Program-made: the position numbers and the translations under genes | Source: Yersinia enterocolitica | GTDB lineage: Bacteria; Pseudomonadota; Gammaproteobacteria; Enterobacterales; Enterobacteriaceae | NCBI GenBank assembly: GCA_002082245.2 | Contig: NBTC02000001.1 | Span: 124,001 to 188,000 of the forward strand | Length of the DNA stretch: 64,000 bases | Reading direction: 5' to 3' | The notes under the pieces: generated by a model | Databases searched by the model: none | Told to the model about the DNA's origin: nothing | Seen by the model: only the letters and a program-made list of their open reading frames with translations | Shown: piece by piece, positions 1 to 10,410 of the stretch | How the letters are laid out: the number at the start of each line of letters is the position of its first letter | How positions within the stretch are numbered: the stretch's first letter is position 1

Positions 1-515
1 TCAATCAGGTTGTTCAGGTACTTACTTTGCCTGACGGTAATCGCTTCCTCATCGGGTTTGTCGGCGTTGAGCGTGGCCAAAGCTGCGGTGTTAGCCCCAC
101 TTTTATCGATAGTGACAACCTCGGGTTCGCCGTGATGGCGAATAGCCTTGCGAAAGAAGCGTAATGCGGCTGCAGAGTCCCGTTTGGCGGTCAGCAAAAA
201 GTCGATGGTGTGACCTGCTGTATCGACCGCCCGATACAGATACTTCCACTGGCCTTTGATTTTGATGTAGGTTTCATCCATGCGCCACCGCCGACCTACT
301 GTGTGCTTGTGTCGGCGAAAAACCTTATCTAACAACGGTACCAAGCGGATAACCCAACGATGCAGAGTGGAGTGGTCAACAAGAATACCGCGCTCTGCCA
401 TCATCTCTTCGAGGTTACGCAGGCTCAGGGCATAAGCGAGATACCAGCGAACACACTGAGCGATAACATCAGTGGGGTAATGCAGGCGACGGAAGGCTTT
501 TCGGATGAGAGACAT
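1..515 (-). CDS. IS6-family transposase, partial
   Basis: N-terminal about 171 residues of the 231-aa DDE transposase of the IS6 family; the C-terminus runs off the window. It begins MSLIRKAFRRLHYP and contains the first catalytic Asp in WRMDETYIKIKG. The sequence is the same as in the full copies. The enzyme would act in replicative transposition and cointegrate formation. There is no passenger gene. Confidence 0.92.
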   Translation of the reverse strand, partial: MSLIRKAFRRLHYPTDVIAQCVRWYLAYALSLRNLEEMMAERGILVDHSTLHRWVIRLVPLLDKVFRRHKHTVGRRWRMDETYIKIKGQWKYLYRAVDTAGHTIDFLLTAKRDSAAALRFFRKAIRHHGEPEVVTIDKSGANTAALATLNADKPDEEAITVRQSKYLNNLI

Positions 516-576
516 GGGCAGGCAACATCGTAAAAAAACAGCATGTTACCTGACGACGCCTTAATGCGACAGAACC
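1..576 (-). mobile_element. IS6-family element, copy A (cut by window start)
   Basis: The terminal repeat reading GGTTCTGTCGCATTAAGG on the minus strand ends at 576. The internal sequence matches four full copies in this window (25155, 35603, 46564, 55302). The other end lies outside the window. The flank at 577 is an IS91 fragment. Confidence 0.9.
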
Positions 577-1003
577 CTATTGGCGTCAGGTCGTCATCAC
601 CCTGTTGCGGAAAAGCTACGCCAGGCTCGATTTACCTGCCGCTGGCTATCAACACATTCGGGATTACCGGGAATGGTGTCAGTTTCTTGAGGCGCTATAT
701 CAGCCATATCCCGTCACGCCATTTTAAGATGGTCAGGTATTACGGTTTTCTGGCCAACCGCAAACGGGGTGAGTTATTGCCTAAGGTCTATGCTGCCTTG
801 GGGATTGAAATGAAGAAAAAACCGCAGAAACCGGGCTTTGCGTCACTGATGAAACAATTTACCAATGTGGATCCTTACCAGTGCGTGTTGTGTGGTAGTC
901 GGATGGTTTTTAACAGTGCGGAAGCCGGTATCTGGGCAGAAGAGTTGTTGGCACGACGCAGGCAGGAGTTCAAAACAGAGCGATGGTTGCGGCAGGCGGC
1001 ATA
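577..1003 (+). pseudogene. IS91-family transposase remnant
   Basis: Two pieces of an IS91-type transposase are joined. Positions 578-680 read RQVVITLLRKSYARL and DYREWCQFL in one frame. The frame then shifts into RYISHIPSRHFKMVRYYGF and ends at a stop near 1003. The second piece aligns well with the C-terminus of the full IS91 gene at 57789-59063, including the PYQCVLCG zinc-like motif. The middle and N-terminus are missing, so it is non-functional. Confidence 0.8.
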
Positions 1004-1020
1004 GGGAAGATCTGCCTGAA

Positions 1021-1233
1021 ATTTGGTTCGGGCATCAAAAGAACTACATCTTCTTCGGTAGCGATCATAGTGGTGAGCACGGCACCCTGCTGTACGGTCT
1101 GATAGGAACGTGCAAACTCAATGGAATAGACCCGGAGGCTTATCTGCGTCATGTCTTGAGTGTACTGCCGGAGTGGTCTTGTAATAAAGTGGCCGAACTT
1201 CTGCCATGGAATGTGGATCTCACCTCTAATTAA
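1021..1233 (+). pseudogene. IS66 TnpC C-terminal remnant (type 1)
   Basis: The last about 65 codons of an IS66-family TnpC: KNYIFFGSDHSGEHGTLLYG, then KLNGIDPEAYLRHVL and ELLPW before the stop. This is the usual IS66 C-terminal layout. It abuts the IS91 remnant and has lost the rest of the gene. Confidence 0.75.
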
Positions 1234-1274
1234 TCGTCAATACTGCGCTGCCTTTACGCTTACGCTTACGTATT

Positions 1275-1811
1275 ACAGTATTACGCCAGCTTTATAAGTT
1301 GGAAAAGAGTATCCGACACCGACCGGTCGATAAAATTCGGCAGTGGCGACAACGGTACTCGAAACCCAGACTGGAGGTATTGTGGGTCTGACTGGCGTGC
1401 CAGGTTAAAGCCTGTGCGCCGGGTTCGGCGTTACGCAAGGCTATTAAGTATGCGCTGAATCACAAAATTGCACTTTGCCGGTTCGTGGAAGATGGCGAAT
1501 TACCGCTGGACAACAACCGATGTGAGAGGGCCATTCGTCCGGTGGTGATGGGGCGTTCGAACGGGCTGTTTGCCGGGTCATTGGCGGCGGGTCAACGTGC
1601 AGCAAACATCATGAGCTTGCTGGAGACCGCACGGCTGAACGGTCTTGAGCCGTACGCGTGGTTGAAATCGGTGCTGACGCGTTTACCGGAATGGCCGGAA
1701 GAGCACCTGCACGAACTGTTACCCTTCCCCGAAAATACCTTCACGGATTAACCAATTCTGTGTCATGCAGAACCAACCTCTTACGTCAATGTGAGTTCAC
1801 CGTACTATTAC
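1275..1811 (+). pseudogene. IS66 TnpC C-terminal remnant (type 2) with element right end
   Basis: Closely matches the 3' part of the intact tnpC at 36711-38294, from YKLEKSIRHRPVDK to the end FTD. A nonsense mutation (TGG to TGA, 1387-1389, in LEVLWV*LACQV) breaks the frame. Downstream the IS66 terminal repeat ending TTCACCGTACTATTAC is present up to 1811, so the right end of the element is kept while the left is lost. Confidence 0.85.
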
Positions 1812-2135
1812 GGTTTAGATGCCATACATTGGACTTTATTTTAGTCAGTCACCGCTGCTCAGATGGGATTCGCTGATGGTCTTTTATCTGGATTACGCGC
1901 TAAAGTACTGGTGTAAGGTAAGGAACCGATGAAGGTGTATTACACAATCGTCGCATATAGGATGGGATATTCGCGAAGGAAGAATGTCGGCATCGTCGGG
2001 GGGGTAACTACTTTTTGAGAACTATTTGTCCTGCATATGGCCGTCGTGGATTCCGACAGGCTTTTGGGGTCGGATCTCCTCTGTTAAATGCCAGCACAAA
2101 CATTCTTATCAAGAGGTGAGACTACTTTAAGTAAC
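1812..2135. other. Intergenic, no gene recognised
   Basis: No convincing coding sequence. A run of seven G lies near 1998-2004. The stretch separates the IS66 remnant from the end of the sigma54 activator gene and may be decayed mobile DNA. Confidence 0.5.
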
Positions 2136-4319
2136 TCAATACACAGATGATTCATCCTCAATGCTTTTTACCGATATGCCTAATCGCCCCATCCGGGATA
2201 GTAATGTGGTACGTTTTAGTCCCAGCTTAATAGCTGCCCCTTTCGGGCCGGCGACTACACCATTGGTTTCTCGTAATACTCGAATAATCCGCGCCCGCTC
2301 TGATTCTGAATACTCAGGTTTTTCACTTTCAGCGAATAAGGTTTTAGACATAGCCGACTTGACTACCGGTTTGGCTGCTTCTAATGGCGATAAATGATAT
2401 TCCAGTTCTTGCAACTGTAAATTCAACGTAGTGCCGCTACTGAGGATCACTGCCCGTTCAATTACATTTTGCAACTCACGAATATTTCCCGGCCAAGGTA
2501 ATCGACTGAGTAAACGCAAGGTTTCACCCGGGATAGTATCAATGGTGCGGTTCATCCGTTTGGCAATTTTTTGTGTAAAAAATTTGGCCAATAAGGGAAT
2601 ATCGTCAGGCCGTTCACGCAAGGGCGGGATCATAATCGGAAAAACATTCAGCCGATAATAGAGGTCGCTGCGGTATTCGCGACTGGCCATCATTGATTTT
2701 AAATCCCGGTTGGTAGCTGCAATCAGCCGCACATCAACCGGGATAATTTTACTGCCACCGAGGCGCTCAATCTCCCGTTCTTGTAATACCCGTAATAATT
2801 TAGGTTGCAACTCAAGGGGAATGTCTCCTACCTCATCAAGGAATAATGTGCCTCCATCAGCCATTTCAAAACGGCCAATACGCTGTGACGATGCTCCCGT
2901 ATAAGCGCCTTTTTCATGACCAAAGAGATCACTTTCCAATAAACCCGCGGGTATAGCAGCGCAGCTCATCTTCACCATGGATTTATTCTTGCGGTGACTC
3001 AAGCGATGAATAGCGCGTGCAATCACCTCTTTGCCAGTGCCAGTTTCGCCGAGAATTAAAACGGTGCAATCACTGGATGCCACCATTTTAACCTGTTCCA
3101 GTACGGCGTTAATTGCCGGGCTGTGACCAATGATTTCATCAAACTCTTGATGATGTGTGATCAGATCGGTCAGATAGAGATTTTCATTAACCAGTGAATT
3201 TTTCAGGCGAGTGATTTCGATATAAGCGAGTGCATTATCAACCGCGATAGAAATTCGGGCTGCTATTTGCTCCAGTAGCTTTAGCTGGCTGTCAGTAAAA
3301 ATATCACCCTGACACTGTGCCAGTGTTAATACGCCCAGTATTTTATGTCCAGAAATTAACGGCAACAAGTAAACCGCCTGCAAACCATCATCCACGATAT
3401 TGGCCAGTTGTTTATCATCCGCAGCCAGCAAGGGAATATCGACCAGATCCACCCGTAATAACGTTTTGCTGTGTAAAACCTGCTGAGCCAAGGTACCGGT
3501 CATGTCCATCCATACCTGCTGATGCTGCACTGGCTTTCCAGCCTGATAGTGGCTAGAAAAGACATTTAGCTTATGTTTATCCACATGAGTACCACATATG
3601 GCTAAGCTGATGTAGTCAATGTGGAAAAAACGGTGTATTTCTTTCGAAACTTGTTCTGCTAAAACGTCCAGCTTCAGTTTAGAAATAACCGTATTAGTGA
3701 CATCCACTAATATCCGATGGTGATCCCGTTCTAAGCGCAGTTGTTCACACTCAGCAGATATCCTGTTTATTTCAGTCATATTCTCTACCGCGATGGCAAC
3801 CGCCTGCGCCAGCATGGTTAAAAATATTATCGCCTGCTCATCAAATTCACTGTCATCGGTTTTAATAAACTCAAGACAACCTGACCAACACTCATCGTGG
3901 CCCAAAGAAAAATGACAACCAGACTGTAATCCGCGATAAGGCATTAAATCACTGACGGCAGCAAATTCACGCAGCATGCGACTGCGGTCAGTTTGTACAG
4001 CACACTTTTGCTGCCAGGCTAAACCGCCGGGGCCGTCAGCCAAATGAATATTTTGCAACCTGATCACAGCATCAGTGACATCGTCATAGGTGTAGAGTGT
4101 AATTTGATTATAAAGCGGATTGAGTAGTAATAAATTGACGCGCTGAAAGTGCACCACAGAAAAGGAGAGTTTCCTGAGTTCGTTGACTAACTCAGTGATA
4201 TTGCGCAGCACAGCTATTTTCTTGGTTACCTGAAACAGCCTATCTTGCCAGATAGGCGCCAGGGTGGCTTGAGGCATTTTTTTCGCACTATCCATACAGA
4301 TTGCTCTTAAGCCTGACAA
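2136..4319 (-). CDS. Sigma54-dependent transcriptional activator with GAF domains
   Basis: A bacterial enhancer-binding protein of 727 aa in the FhlA/HyfR/NorR style. The N-terminal half (about residues 35-170 and 200-360) looks like two GAF-type sensor domains. The AAA+ domain follows, with Walker A GETGTGKE near residue 425, a GAYTGA loop (variant of the sigma54-contacting GAFTGA) near 471 and Walker B GGTLFLDEVGD. A Fis-type helix-turn-helix (AIKLGLKRTTLLSRMGRLG) is at the C-terminus. The first start is TTG at 4319; ATG at 4295 is equally possible. It lies 67 bp downstream of scpD on the same strand, so it is probably the dedicated regulator of the propionyl/methylmalonyl-CoA operon, a role inferred from position. 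The inducing ligand is unknown. Confidence 0.85.
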   Translation of the reverse strand: MSGLRAICMDSAKKMPQATLAPIWQDRLFQVTKKIAVLRNITELVNELRKLSFSVVHFQRVNLLLLNPLYNQITLYTYDDVTDAVIRLQNIHLADGPGGLAWQQKCAVQTDRSRMLREFAAVSDLMPYRGLQSGCHFSLGHDECWSGCLEFIKTDDSEFDEQAIIFLTMLAQAVAIAVENMTEINRISAECEQLRLERDHHRILVDVTNTVISKLKLDVLAEQVSKEIHRFFHIDYISLAICGTHVDKHKLNVFSSHYQAGKPVQHQQVWMDMTGTLAQQVLHSKTLLRVDLVDIPLLAADDKQLANIVDDGLQAVYLLPLISGHKILGVLTLAQCQGDIFTDSQLKLLEQIAARISIAVDNALAYIEITRLKNSLVNENLYLTDLITHHQEFDEIIGHSPAINAVLEQVKMVASSDCTVLILGETGTGKEVIARAIHRLSHRKNKSMVKMSCAAIPAGLLESDLFGHEKGAYTGASSQRIGRFEMADGGTLFLDEVGDIPLELQPKLLRVLQEREIERLGGSKIIPVDVRLIAATNRDLKSMMASREYRSDLYYRLNVFPIMIPPLRERPDDIPLLAKFFTQKIAKRMNRTIDTIPGETLRLLSRLPWPGNIRELQNVIERAVILSSGTTLNLQLQELEYHLSPLEAAKPVVKSAMSKTLFAESEKPEYSESERARIIRVLRETNGVVAGPKGAAIKLGLKRTTLLSRMGRLGISVKSIEDESSVY

Positions 4320-4386
4320 TGAGAGGAGGGTTCATCGCCCTGGGTATTTTTATTTATCGCGCCTATTCTGCTGATAGTCATGACGA

Positions 4387-5868
4387 TTAAGGCGCCAGCA
4401 TTGTGCCAAATTCGAACAAGTTTTGATGCAGCTTAAATGCCAGCGCCAGGTTATGGTGCAAATGCCCGCCTCGGGATTTTGCCAGATAATAATGCAAGTA
4501 ATCACGATACATCGGATGCGCGCAATTATTAATAATTGCGCTGGCGCGCTGCATCGGCGATAGCCCGCGTAAATCAGCCACACCCTGTTCAGTCACGATA
4601 ACTTTTACGCTGTGCTCACTGTGATCAACATGGGTACACATCGGCACAATCGTGGAGACTTTGCCCCCTTTGACAATAGACGGGGCCATAAAAATGGATA
4701 GATAAGCATTGCGTTCAAAATCGGCGCTGCCACCAATGCCGTTAACCAGCTCGGTACCGCAAACGTGCGTCGAGTTGGCATGGCCATAAATATCAAACTC
4801 CAGCCCCACATTCAGGGCAATCACCCCTAAGCGCCGAATGATTTCCGGGTGGTTTGAGATCTCTTGCGGTCGCAGGACAATGCGGTTGGTGAAGAAATCC
4901 ATATTGTCATAGATTCTTTTTAAGGATGCAGGCGACACCGTCAAACCCGAGGCGCTGACCCCCAGAATTTTTTCCTCTTCTAATAGCGGGACAATCGCGT
5001 CCTGCAACACCTCTGAATACATCATAAACGGAGGAATGCGAGGGTTTGCTCCCAGGCGCTTCATTACCGCATTATTGATGTTACCAACGCCACTTTGTAG
5101 CGGCAGAAATTCCGGCGGAATACGACCCAATTTGAGTTCACTGAGCAGAAAGTTGACCACGTTATCCGCGATTTGCTCACACAAGGGATTTTCACGGTCA
5201 AGGCTGTTACCTGCATCCGGTAACTCAGTTTCTACCACCGCAATGATCTTGCGCGGATCGACCTGCACATAGGGTTGACCCACTTTAGCCAGCGAATGAT
5301 ATATTGGTAAGGCACTGCGCCGGGGTGGGGCATCCAGTGTAATGATATCGGCCAGTTCAGCCACCCGTGGGCTGTGATAATGATTGAGCTCAATGATGAT
5401 TTTCTTGGCTTTATGCAAAAAAGTCGGCGCATTACCAATGCCGCTGGTGAGGTAAACTTTGCCATCTGCAGTAATTGCTGAGGCCTCAATCACCGCAACA
5501 TCGATGTCACCAAAGAAACCATAGTTGACCATCTGAGCGACTTCACTCAGATGCAAATCAACGAAACTGACTGTCCCCTGATTGATTTTTTCACGCAACA
5601 CCGGGGCGGTTTGATAAGGTGCACGCCATGAAAGGGCATCGGCACTGGCCAATTCATCATCCGCTATAGCACTGATGGAGGCCCCGGTCAGTAAGCGAAT
5701 TTGAAATTCTTTTTGTTGCTGATGATGCGCGATGGCTCGCCTGGCGATGGCCGCAGGTAGCGCCTTCGGTGCCCCTGCGGGGGTGAAGCCACTGAAGACC
5801 ACCATATTCCTATGCTCAATATATTCGGCGGCTTCATCCGCGTTCATTAGACTAAATAACCCTTTCAT
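4387..5868 (-). CDS. scpD: Propionyl-CoA:succinate CoA-transferase
   Basis: A 493-aa acetyl-CoA hydrolase/transferase family enzyme (cat1/YgfH type). It would move CoA from propionyl-CoA to succinate and so regenerate succinyl-CoA for the mutase. The length fits E. coli YgfH. Family signatures seen are GIGNAPTFLHKA and, near the C-terminus, VCGTELVNGIGGSADFERNA and VIVTEQGVADLRGLSP. It is the fourth gene of the scp operon, 25 bp after scpC. ATG at 5868 is preceded by GAAGGA. Confidence 0.95.
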   Translation of the reverse strand: MKGLFSLMNADEAAEYIEHRNMVVFSGFTPAGAPKALPAAIARRAIAHHQQQKEFQIRLLTGASISAIADDELASADALSWRAPYQTAPVLREKINQGTVSFVDLHLSEVAQMVNYGFFGDIDVAVIEASAITADGKVYLTSGIGNAPTFLHKAKKIIIELNHYHSPRVAELADIITLDAPPRRSALPIYHSLAKVGQPYVQVDPRKIIAVVETELPDAGNSLDRENPLCEQIADNVVNFLLSELKLGRIPPEFLPLQSGVGNINNAVMKRLGANPRIPPFMMYSEVLQDAIVPLLEEEKILGVSASGLTVSPASLKRIYDNMDFFTNRIVLRPQEISNHPEIIRRLGVIALNVGLEFDIYGHANSTHVCGTELVNGIGGSADFERNAYLSIFMAPSIVKGGKVSTIVPMCTHVDHSEHSVKVIVTEQGVADLRGLSPMQRASAIINNCAHPMYRDYLHYYLAKSRGGHLHHNLALAFKLHQNLFEFGTMLAP

Positions 5869-5893
5869 AGAGAAATCCTTCGATTGAGAGCGG

Positions 5894-6679
5894 CTAATGC
5901 CCGAGAAAATTGGGTTTACGTTTCTCCATGAAAGCGTTTATACCTTCACAATAGTCCTCACTGTCATAGACCGCGCGCCGCATGCCCTGGATACGCTCAA
6001 ACTCATCAGAATTCATGGTGTGAGCTTCACCTAATACGCGAATTTCTTCTTTGATAACGGCAATGGCCAGCGGGGCTTTTTCGGCAATAGTATGGGCTAG
6101 TCTCAGTGTGAACTCCTCCAGTTCATCAGGAGCAACCACATGGTTAAGGATGCCAACCGCCAGTGCACGCTCAGCTGTAATCGGGTTTGCTGTAAAAATC
6201 AACTCTTTGACAATGTGGAAACCGGCATCGCGGATCAGATTGTGGATACCCACCAAATTGTAAGGTACCCCTAAATTCACCGGTGTCATTGAAAAGGTGG
6301 ACGTATTGCAGGCAACAATAATATCTGAACTCATGATCATTTCGAAAGCGCCCCCCCAGACACTCCCCTCGACCATTGAAATAATCGGCTTAGGATATTT
6401 TTGTATCGTGCGGGTAACTTGACGTAACGGATCATCGTAGGAAAGCGGATCACGCCGCCCGGTAGGCAGTTCGTGGATATCATGTCCAGCGGAAAATACT
6501 TTTGAACCCTCTGGCGCACGCAAAATAATGCAGCGGATATCAGTGTGATTGAGGTCATGCAGCGCTTGCAATAAATCATCAATAAATACCTTGCTTAAGG
6601 CATTGAGTTTGCGCGTGTGGTTAAACTCAATAATGCCAACCTGATTGGCAATCAGCACGTTCACATACTGATAAGACAT
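5894..6679 (-). CDS. scpC: Methylmalonyl-CoA decarboxylase
   Basis: A 261-aa enoyl-CoA hydratase/crotonase-fold enzyme (YgfG type), which decarboxylates methylmalonyl-CoA to propionyl-CoA. Motifs typical of YgfG are visible: SAGHDIHELPTGRRDPLSYD (oxyanion and active-site region) and MVEGSVWGGAFEMIMSSDI. It is 11 nt downstream of scpB. A run of seven C falls inside the gene near 6350 but the frame is intact. Confidence 0.95.
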   Translation of the reverse strand: MSYQYVNVLIANQVGIIEFNHTRKLNALSKVFIDDLLQALHDLNHTDIRCIILRAPEGSKVFSAGHDIHELPTGRRDPLSYDDPLRQVTRTIQKYPKPIISMVEGSVWGGAFEMIMSSDIIVACNTSTFSMTPVNLGVPYNLVGIHNLIRDAGFHIVKELIFTANPITAERALAVGILNHVVAPDELEEFTLRLAHTIAEKAPLAIAVIKEEIRVLGEAHTMNSDEFERIQGMRRAVYDSEDYCEGINAFMEKRKPNFLGH

Positions 6680-6690
6680 AATCGTTCCCT

Positions 6691-7686
6691 TTAATTTAAA
6701 ATTTTTTGTGTCATAAACTCGGTGACACTATTAACCGCAGCCCGTGGCGAGAGTTGGTTTTGGTGCAACAGTTGCTCAATATGCTGATAGTACTGGCACA
6801 GATCTTGCCGCGAGAGCACTAGCCTTAACGCATTACTCTCAATCTGATGGTGCACCCAGTCGATATTCTGCTGCTGACGTAAACGGGCCAGTTGCCCACT
6901 GTGGCTCATCACTGACCAAAAACGCAGTAGCGTTTGCCAGACTTCGCCAATACCGCGTTTCTCGAGGGCGCTACAGCTGAGAACGCAAGGTTGCCAGTCG
7001 GGATATTTACGCCGAATGATATGCAGGGCGCTGTGGTACATATGTCGGGCAATGTCGACATTGGCATGGTTATCGCCGTCATCTTTGTTGATAACAATAA
7101 GATCAGCCATCTCCATGATGCCTTTTTTGATACCTTGCAGGTCATCGCCGGCACCGGCAATCTGCAACGAGAGAAAACAGTCCACCATCTGCGCCACTTC
7201 GGTTTCGGATTGCCCCACACCGACGGTTTCAACGATAACCACGTCATAACCGGCCGCTTCACACAGTAAAATCAGTTCACGGGTACATTGGCTAATACCA
7301 CCAAGGTATCCCCCCGAGGGGACCGGACGGATAAACGCCTGCTCAGCGCGCGACAAATTCAGCATGCGGGTTTTATCCCCCAAAATGCTGCCACCGCTGA
7401 TGGGGCTACTAGGATCTATGGCAATCACCGCCACCTTATGCCCCTGCGCCAATAGCTCCTCCCCCAACGCTTCCAGAAAGGTGCTTTTGCCTGCGCCGGG
7501 CGTACCCGTTATTCCCAGCCGTTTAGCCTGACCGGTATAGGGCATAATACTGTCGATCAAGCGAGCGCTAAGCTCTTGATGACGAGGAAGCTGGCTTTCC
7601 ACCAGGGTCATGGCCTGCGCCAGAACCGTTCGTTCGCCCTGACGCAAGCGGTGGAAGTAATCGTCCAGGTTGCCTGCATTAATCAT
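6691..7686 (-). CDS. scpB: Methylmalonyl-CoA mutase-protecting G3E GTPase (ArgK/MeaB type)
   Basis: 331 aa. The P-loop GTPGAGKS is at residues 61-68. It also has [30 protein letters not shown] and VINKDDGD, all typical of MeaB/YgfD. The family loads and protects the B12 cofactor of the mutase. The ATG at 7686 overlaps the 3' end of scpA by 8 bp, which indicates translational coupling. Confidence 0.95.
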   Translation of the reverse strand: MINAGNLDDYFHRLRQGERTVLAQAMTLVESQLPRHQELSARLIDSIMPYTGQAKRLGITGTPGAGKSTFLEALGEELLAQGHKVAVIAIDPSSPISGGSILGDKTRMLNLSRAEQAFIRPVPSGGYLGGISQCTRELILLCEAAGYDVVIVETVGVGQSETEVAQMVDCFLSLQIAGAGDDLQGIKKGIMEMADLIVINKDDGDNHANVDIARHMYHSALHIIRRKYPDWQPCVLSCSALEKRGIGEVWQTLLRFWSVMSHSGQLARLRQQQNIDWVHHQIESNALRLVLSRQDLCQYYQHIEQLLHQNQLSPRAAVNSVTEFMTQKILN

Positions 7687-9823
7687 GCTGATTACTGATC
7701 AATTGCAAAACATCACGCACACTGGCTAGCATCGGCGTTCCCGGCCCATAGATAGCGGCCACACCGCGCTCGCGCAAGAAGGCATAGTCTTGTGGCGGGA
7801 TAACACCACCCGCCACCACACAGATATCCGCACGCCCGTATTGGTGTAAAACATCAACTAACTCAGGAATCAAGGTTTTATGGCCCGCCGCCAGTGATGA
7901 GGCACCGATAACATGCACATCATTTTCCACCGCCAGCCGGGCGATTTCCTGCGGGGTACAAAACATCGGGCTAAGATCAACATCAAAACCCAGATCAGAG
8001 TAGGCACTGGCAATCACTTTGGCCCCGCGGTCATGGCCATCCTGACCCATTTTGGCAATCAGAATTCTGGGGCGGCGTCCGTTTTCCTCAAGAAAATATT
8101 GGGTTTGCGCCAGTATCTGGTCGAACTCCTGCGCGTCTTTTTCACTCTGATGATAACTGCGCGCAATGACACCAGTGACACATTCACTTGGCACCAGATA
8201 GCGGTTAAACTCCACTTCCATTGCATCGGAAATTTCGCCGAGCGTCGCCCGCAGTCGGGCAGCCTGCACCGCAGCTTCCAGTAAGTTTTCATGATGACCA
8301 GCCGCATGGCGCAGTTGTTCCAATGCCTGCTGTACGGCCTGGTTATCCCGCTCGGCGCGGATACGTTTTAGTTGGGCAATTTGTTCATCGCGCACTTTAA
8401 CGTTGTCAATTTCCAGCACCTCAGTGTCAGCTTCGGTCGCTAATTTGTATTTGTTTACCCCGACAATCACGCGTTTGCCTTGATCAATAAGGGATTGCTG
8501 ATCCGCCGATGCTTCTTCAATCATGCGTTTGGGTAGCCCTACCTCAATGGCTTTGGCCATGCCGCCGACATCATCAATCTGTTGGATAATGGTGCGGGCT
8601 TGCTTGACCATTTGGTCAGTGAGTGACTCGACAAAATAGGAGCCCGCCAACGGGTCAACAGTTCGGCAAATGGCAGACTCTTCCTGAATGATAATCTGTG
8701 TATTTCGCGCAATGCGCGCCGAGAAATCAGTTGGCAGGCCGAGGGCCTCGTCAAAGGCATTGGTATGTAGCGATTGAGTGCCGCCGAGGGTTGCGCCGAG
8801 AGCTTCGATAGTAGTGCGGATAATATTATTGTAGGGATCTTGCTCAGTCAGGCTCCAGCCGGAGGTTTGGCAGTGAGTGCGCAGGGCCAGTGATTTGGGA
8901 TCAGTGGCCCCAAACTGACTTACCGCCTCACTCCACAGATAACGGGCGGCACGCAACATGGCAATGTTCATAAACAAGTCCATGCCAATGCCAAAAAAGA
9001 AGGAGAGGCGCGGAGCAAAATCATCGATATTTAAACCGGCACTCAAAGCCGCTTTGATGTATTCAATACCATCCGCGATAGTAAAGGCCACTTGCTGCAC
9101 ACAGTTCGCACCCGCTTCTCCCATATGATAGCCACTAATACTGATGGTGTTAAAACGCGGCATATGTTGCGAACTCCAGGCGATGATGTCTGAAATAATG
9201 CGCATAGAGGGCTTGGGCGGGTAAATATAGGTATTGCGGCATAGATATTCTTTCAGAATATCATTCTGAATGGTGCCGGTGAGCAGCGCAGGAGCGACAC
9301 CTTGCTCTTCAGCGGCAACAATGTAAAACGCCATAATCGGCAATACCGCGCCATTCATGGTCATCGAGACTGACATTTTATCCAGCGGAATTTGGTCGAA
9401 CAGGACTTTCATATCTTCGACTGTATCAATCGCCACACCCGCTTTCCCTACATCACCGGAAACGCGCGGATTATCCGAGTCATAACCACGATGGGTTGCC
9501 AGATCAAAGGCCACAGAAAGCCCTTTTTGTCCCGCGGCCAGGTTTCGACGATAAAAAGTATTTGACTCTTTGGCGGTTGAAAAACCGGCATATTGGCGAA
9601 TGGTCCAGGGCTGGGCAGCATACATGGTGGCCCGTGGCCCCCTGACGTAAGGTGCGATGCCAGGGAGTGACCCTGTCACTTCCAGTCCATCCAAATCACT
9701 GGCGGTATACAGCGGTTTTATCGCAATCCCTTCAGGGGTGCTACTGACGATATCGTCAATATTTTTACCTTGCCGACTGAGTTCTTTATTAGCGAGTTTT
9801 TCCCACTCACGGATATTGACCAT
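7679..9823 (-). CDS. scpA: Methylmalonyl-CoA mutase
   Basis: 714 aa, the same length as E. coli Sbm. The N-terminal TIM-barrel mutase domain (roughly residues 1-540) has the substrate-binding segment [20 protein letters not shown]. The C-terminal cobalamin-binding domain carries the DxHxxG motif as [11 protein letters not shown] near residue 596, followed by [12 protein letters not shown] and [12 protein letters not shown]. It converts succinyl-CoA to methylmalonyl-CoA in a B12-dependent way. It is the first gene of the operon. Confidence 0.97.
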   Translation of the reverse strand: MVNIREWEKLANKELSRQGKNIDDIVSSTPEGIAIKPLYTASDLDGLEVTGSLPGIAPYVRGPRATMYAAQPWTIRQYAGFSTAKESNTFYRRNLAAGQKGLSVAFDLATHRGYDSDNPRVSGDVGKAGVAIDTVEDMKVLFDQIPLDKMSVSMTMNGAVLPIMAFYIVAAEEQGVAPALLTGTIQNDILKEYLCRNTYIYPPKPSMRIISDIIAWSSQHMPRFNTISISGYHMGEAGANCVQQVAFTIADGIEYIKAALSAGLNIDDFAPRLSFFFGIGMDLFMNIAMLRAARYLWSEAVSQFGATDPKSLALRTHCQTSGWSLTEQDPYNNIIRTTIEALGATLGGTQSLHTNAFDEALGLPTDFSARIARNTQIIIQEESAICRTVDPLAGSYFVESLTDQMVKQARTIIQQIDDVGGMAKAIEVGLPKRMIEEASADQQSLIDQGKRVIVGVNKYKLATEADTEVLEIDNVKVRDEQIAQLKRIRAERDNQAVQQALEQLRHAAGHHENLLEAAVQAARLRATLGEISDAMEVEFNRYLVPSECVTGVIARSYHQSEKDAQEFDQILAQTQYFLEENGRRPRILIAKMGQDGHDRGAKVIASAYSDLGFDVDLSPMFCTPQEIARLAVENDVHVIGASSLAAGHKTLIPELVDVLHQYGRADICVVAGGVIPPQDYAFLRERGVAAIYGPGTPMLASVRDVLQLISNQHD

Positions 9824-9881
9824 TTATCTTGCTCCGGTAATTCTCCTTTTAACTACAGGAGATTACAGTAGAATTTTTTTC

Positions 9882-9897
9882 AGCTCATGCCATGCCG
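9882..9897 (-). promoter_or_regulatory. Weak sigma54-like promoter upstream of scpA
   Basis: On the minus strand CGGCATGGCATGAGCT keeps GG and GC at the spacing of a -24/-12 promoter (consensus TGGCAC-N5-TTGC), about 60 bp before the scpA ATG. The match outside GG/GC is partial. It is supported mainly by the sigma54 activator gene at the end of the operon. Confidence 0.35.
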
Positions 9898-9914
9898 TCT
9901 GCGCATTGGCGTTA

Positions 9915-9940
9915 TACTCCCGGCCCATGAACCGGGAGTA
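9915..9940. promoter_or_regulatory. 26-bp inverted repeat upstream of scpA
   Basis: Perfect 9-bp arms, TACTCCCGG and CCGGGAGTA, with an 8-bp spacer, about 100 bp before scpA. The symmetry and distance fit an upstream activator site for the sigma54 regulator. It lacks a clear T-tract, so a terminator is less likely. Confidence 0.45.
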
Positions 9941-9960
9941 AATAAAATAATCAACCTTGC

Positions 9961-10200
9961 TATAAGATAAGCGAATGAACACCACACAGTAAGCAACGTT
10001 ATTTTTGCACTTCCTTACTTTCTAATAAAATTAAGGAAAAATTTGATACTACCTTTAGCGGTGTAATCAGCAATTTTTATTTATAAGTGCATATATTAAA
10101 TGTAATAAAATATAATCTTGAAGATGTTGATATCATTGAAACGTTTTTCAAAATACCGTCAATCATCTTTGATGATAGATATTCCGCCTCCATTATGGTC
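9961..10200. other. AT-rich intergenic region
   Basis: No gene recognised between the scp control region and the small ORF at 10201. The composition is clearly more AT-rich than the scp operon, a sign of a boundary between backbone and accessory DNA. Confidence 0.4.
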
Positions 10201-10410
10201 TCACCATTCGGGTTTATAAGTCACGGAGTAAGGGCACTCTTCTACAGAAGAATACATATCATTCATAAATTGTTGCATCATAAACTGTATTACAGTGCTA
10301 TCAACAGGAAGGGTGGCAGACGCCTTATCAAGTGGTGACACAGTCAATTCTTCATTCTGAGCTAATTTTATGTAGTTTAATGGGGTAGAAGAAATCTCAT
10401 TAATTGTCAT
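10201..10410 (-). CDS. Small protein of unknown function (69 aa)
   Basis: Starts MTINEISSTPLNYIK from ATG 10410 with a strong Shine-Dalgarno AGGAGG a few bases upstream, and ends SVTYKPEW. It has no membrane segment and no recognised domain. The good ribosome site and isolated position suggest a real gene. The surrounding DNA is AT-rich. I cannot name a family. Confidence 0.5.
   Translation of the reverse strand: MTINEISSTPLNYIKLAQNEELTVSPLDKASATLPVDSTVIQFMMQQFMNDMYSSVEECPYSVTYKPEW

Noticed and set aside
865..1233. A 122-codon open frame
   Set aside because: It starts in the wrong frame of the IS91 remnant and only its last 65 codons match IS66 TnpC.
9915..9940. Terminator reading of the palindrome upstream of scpA
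   Set aside because: There is no uninterrupted T-run after the stem on either strand, so a protein-binding site is preferred.
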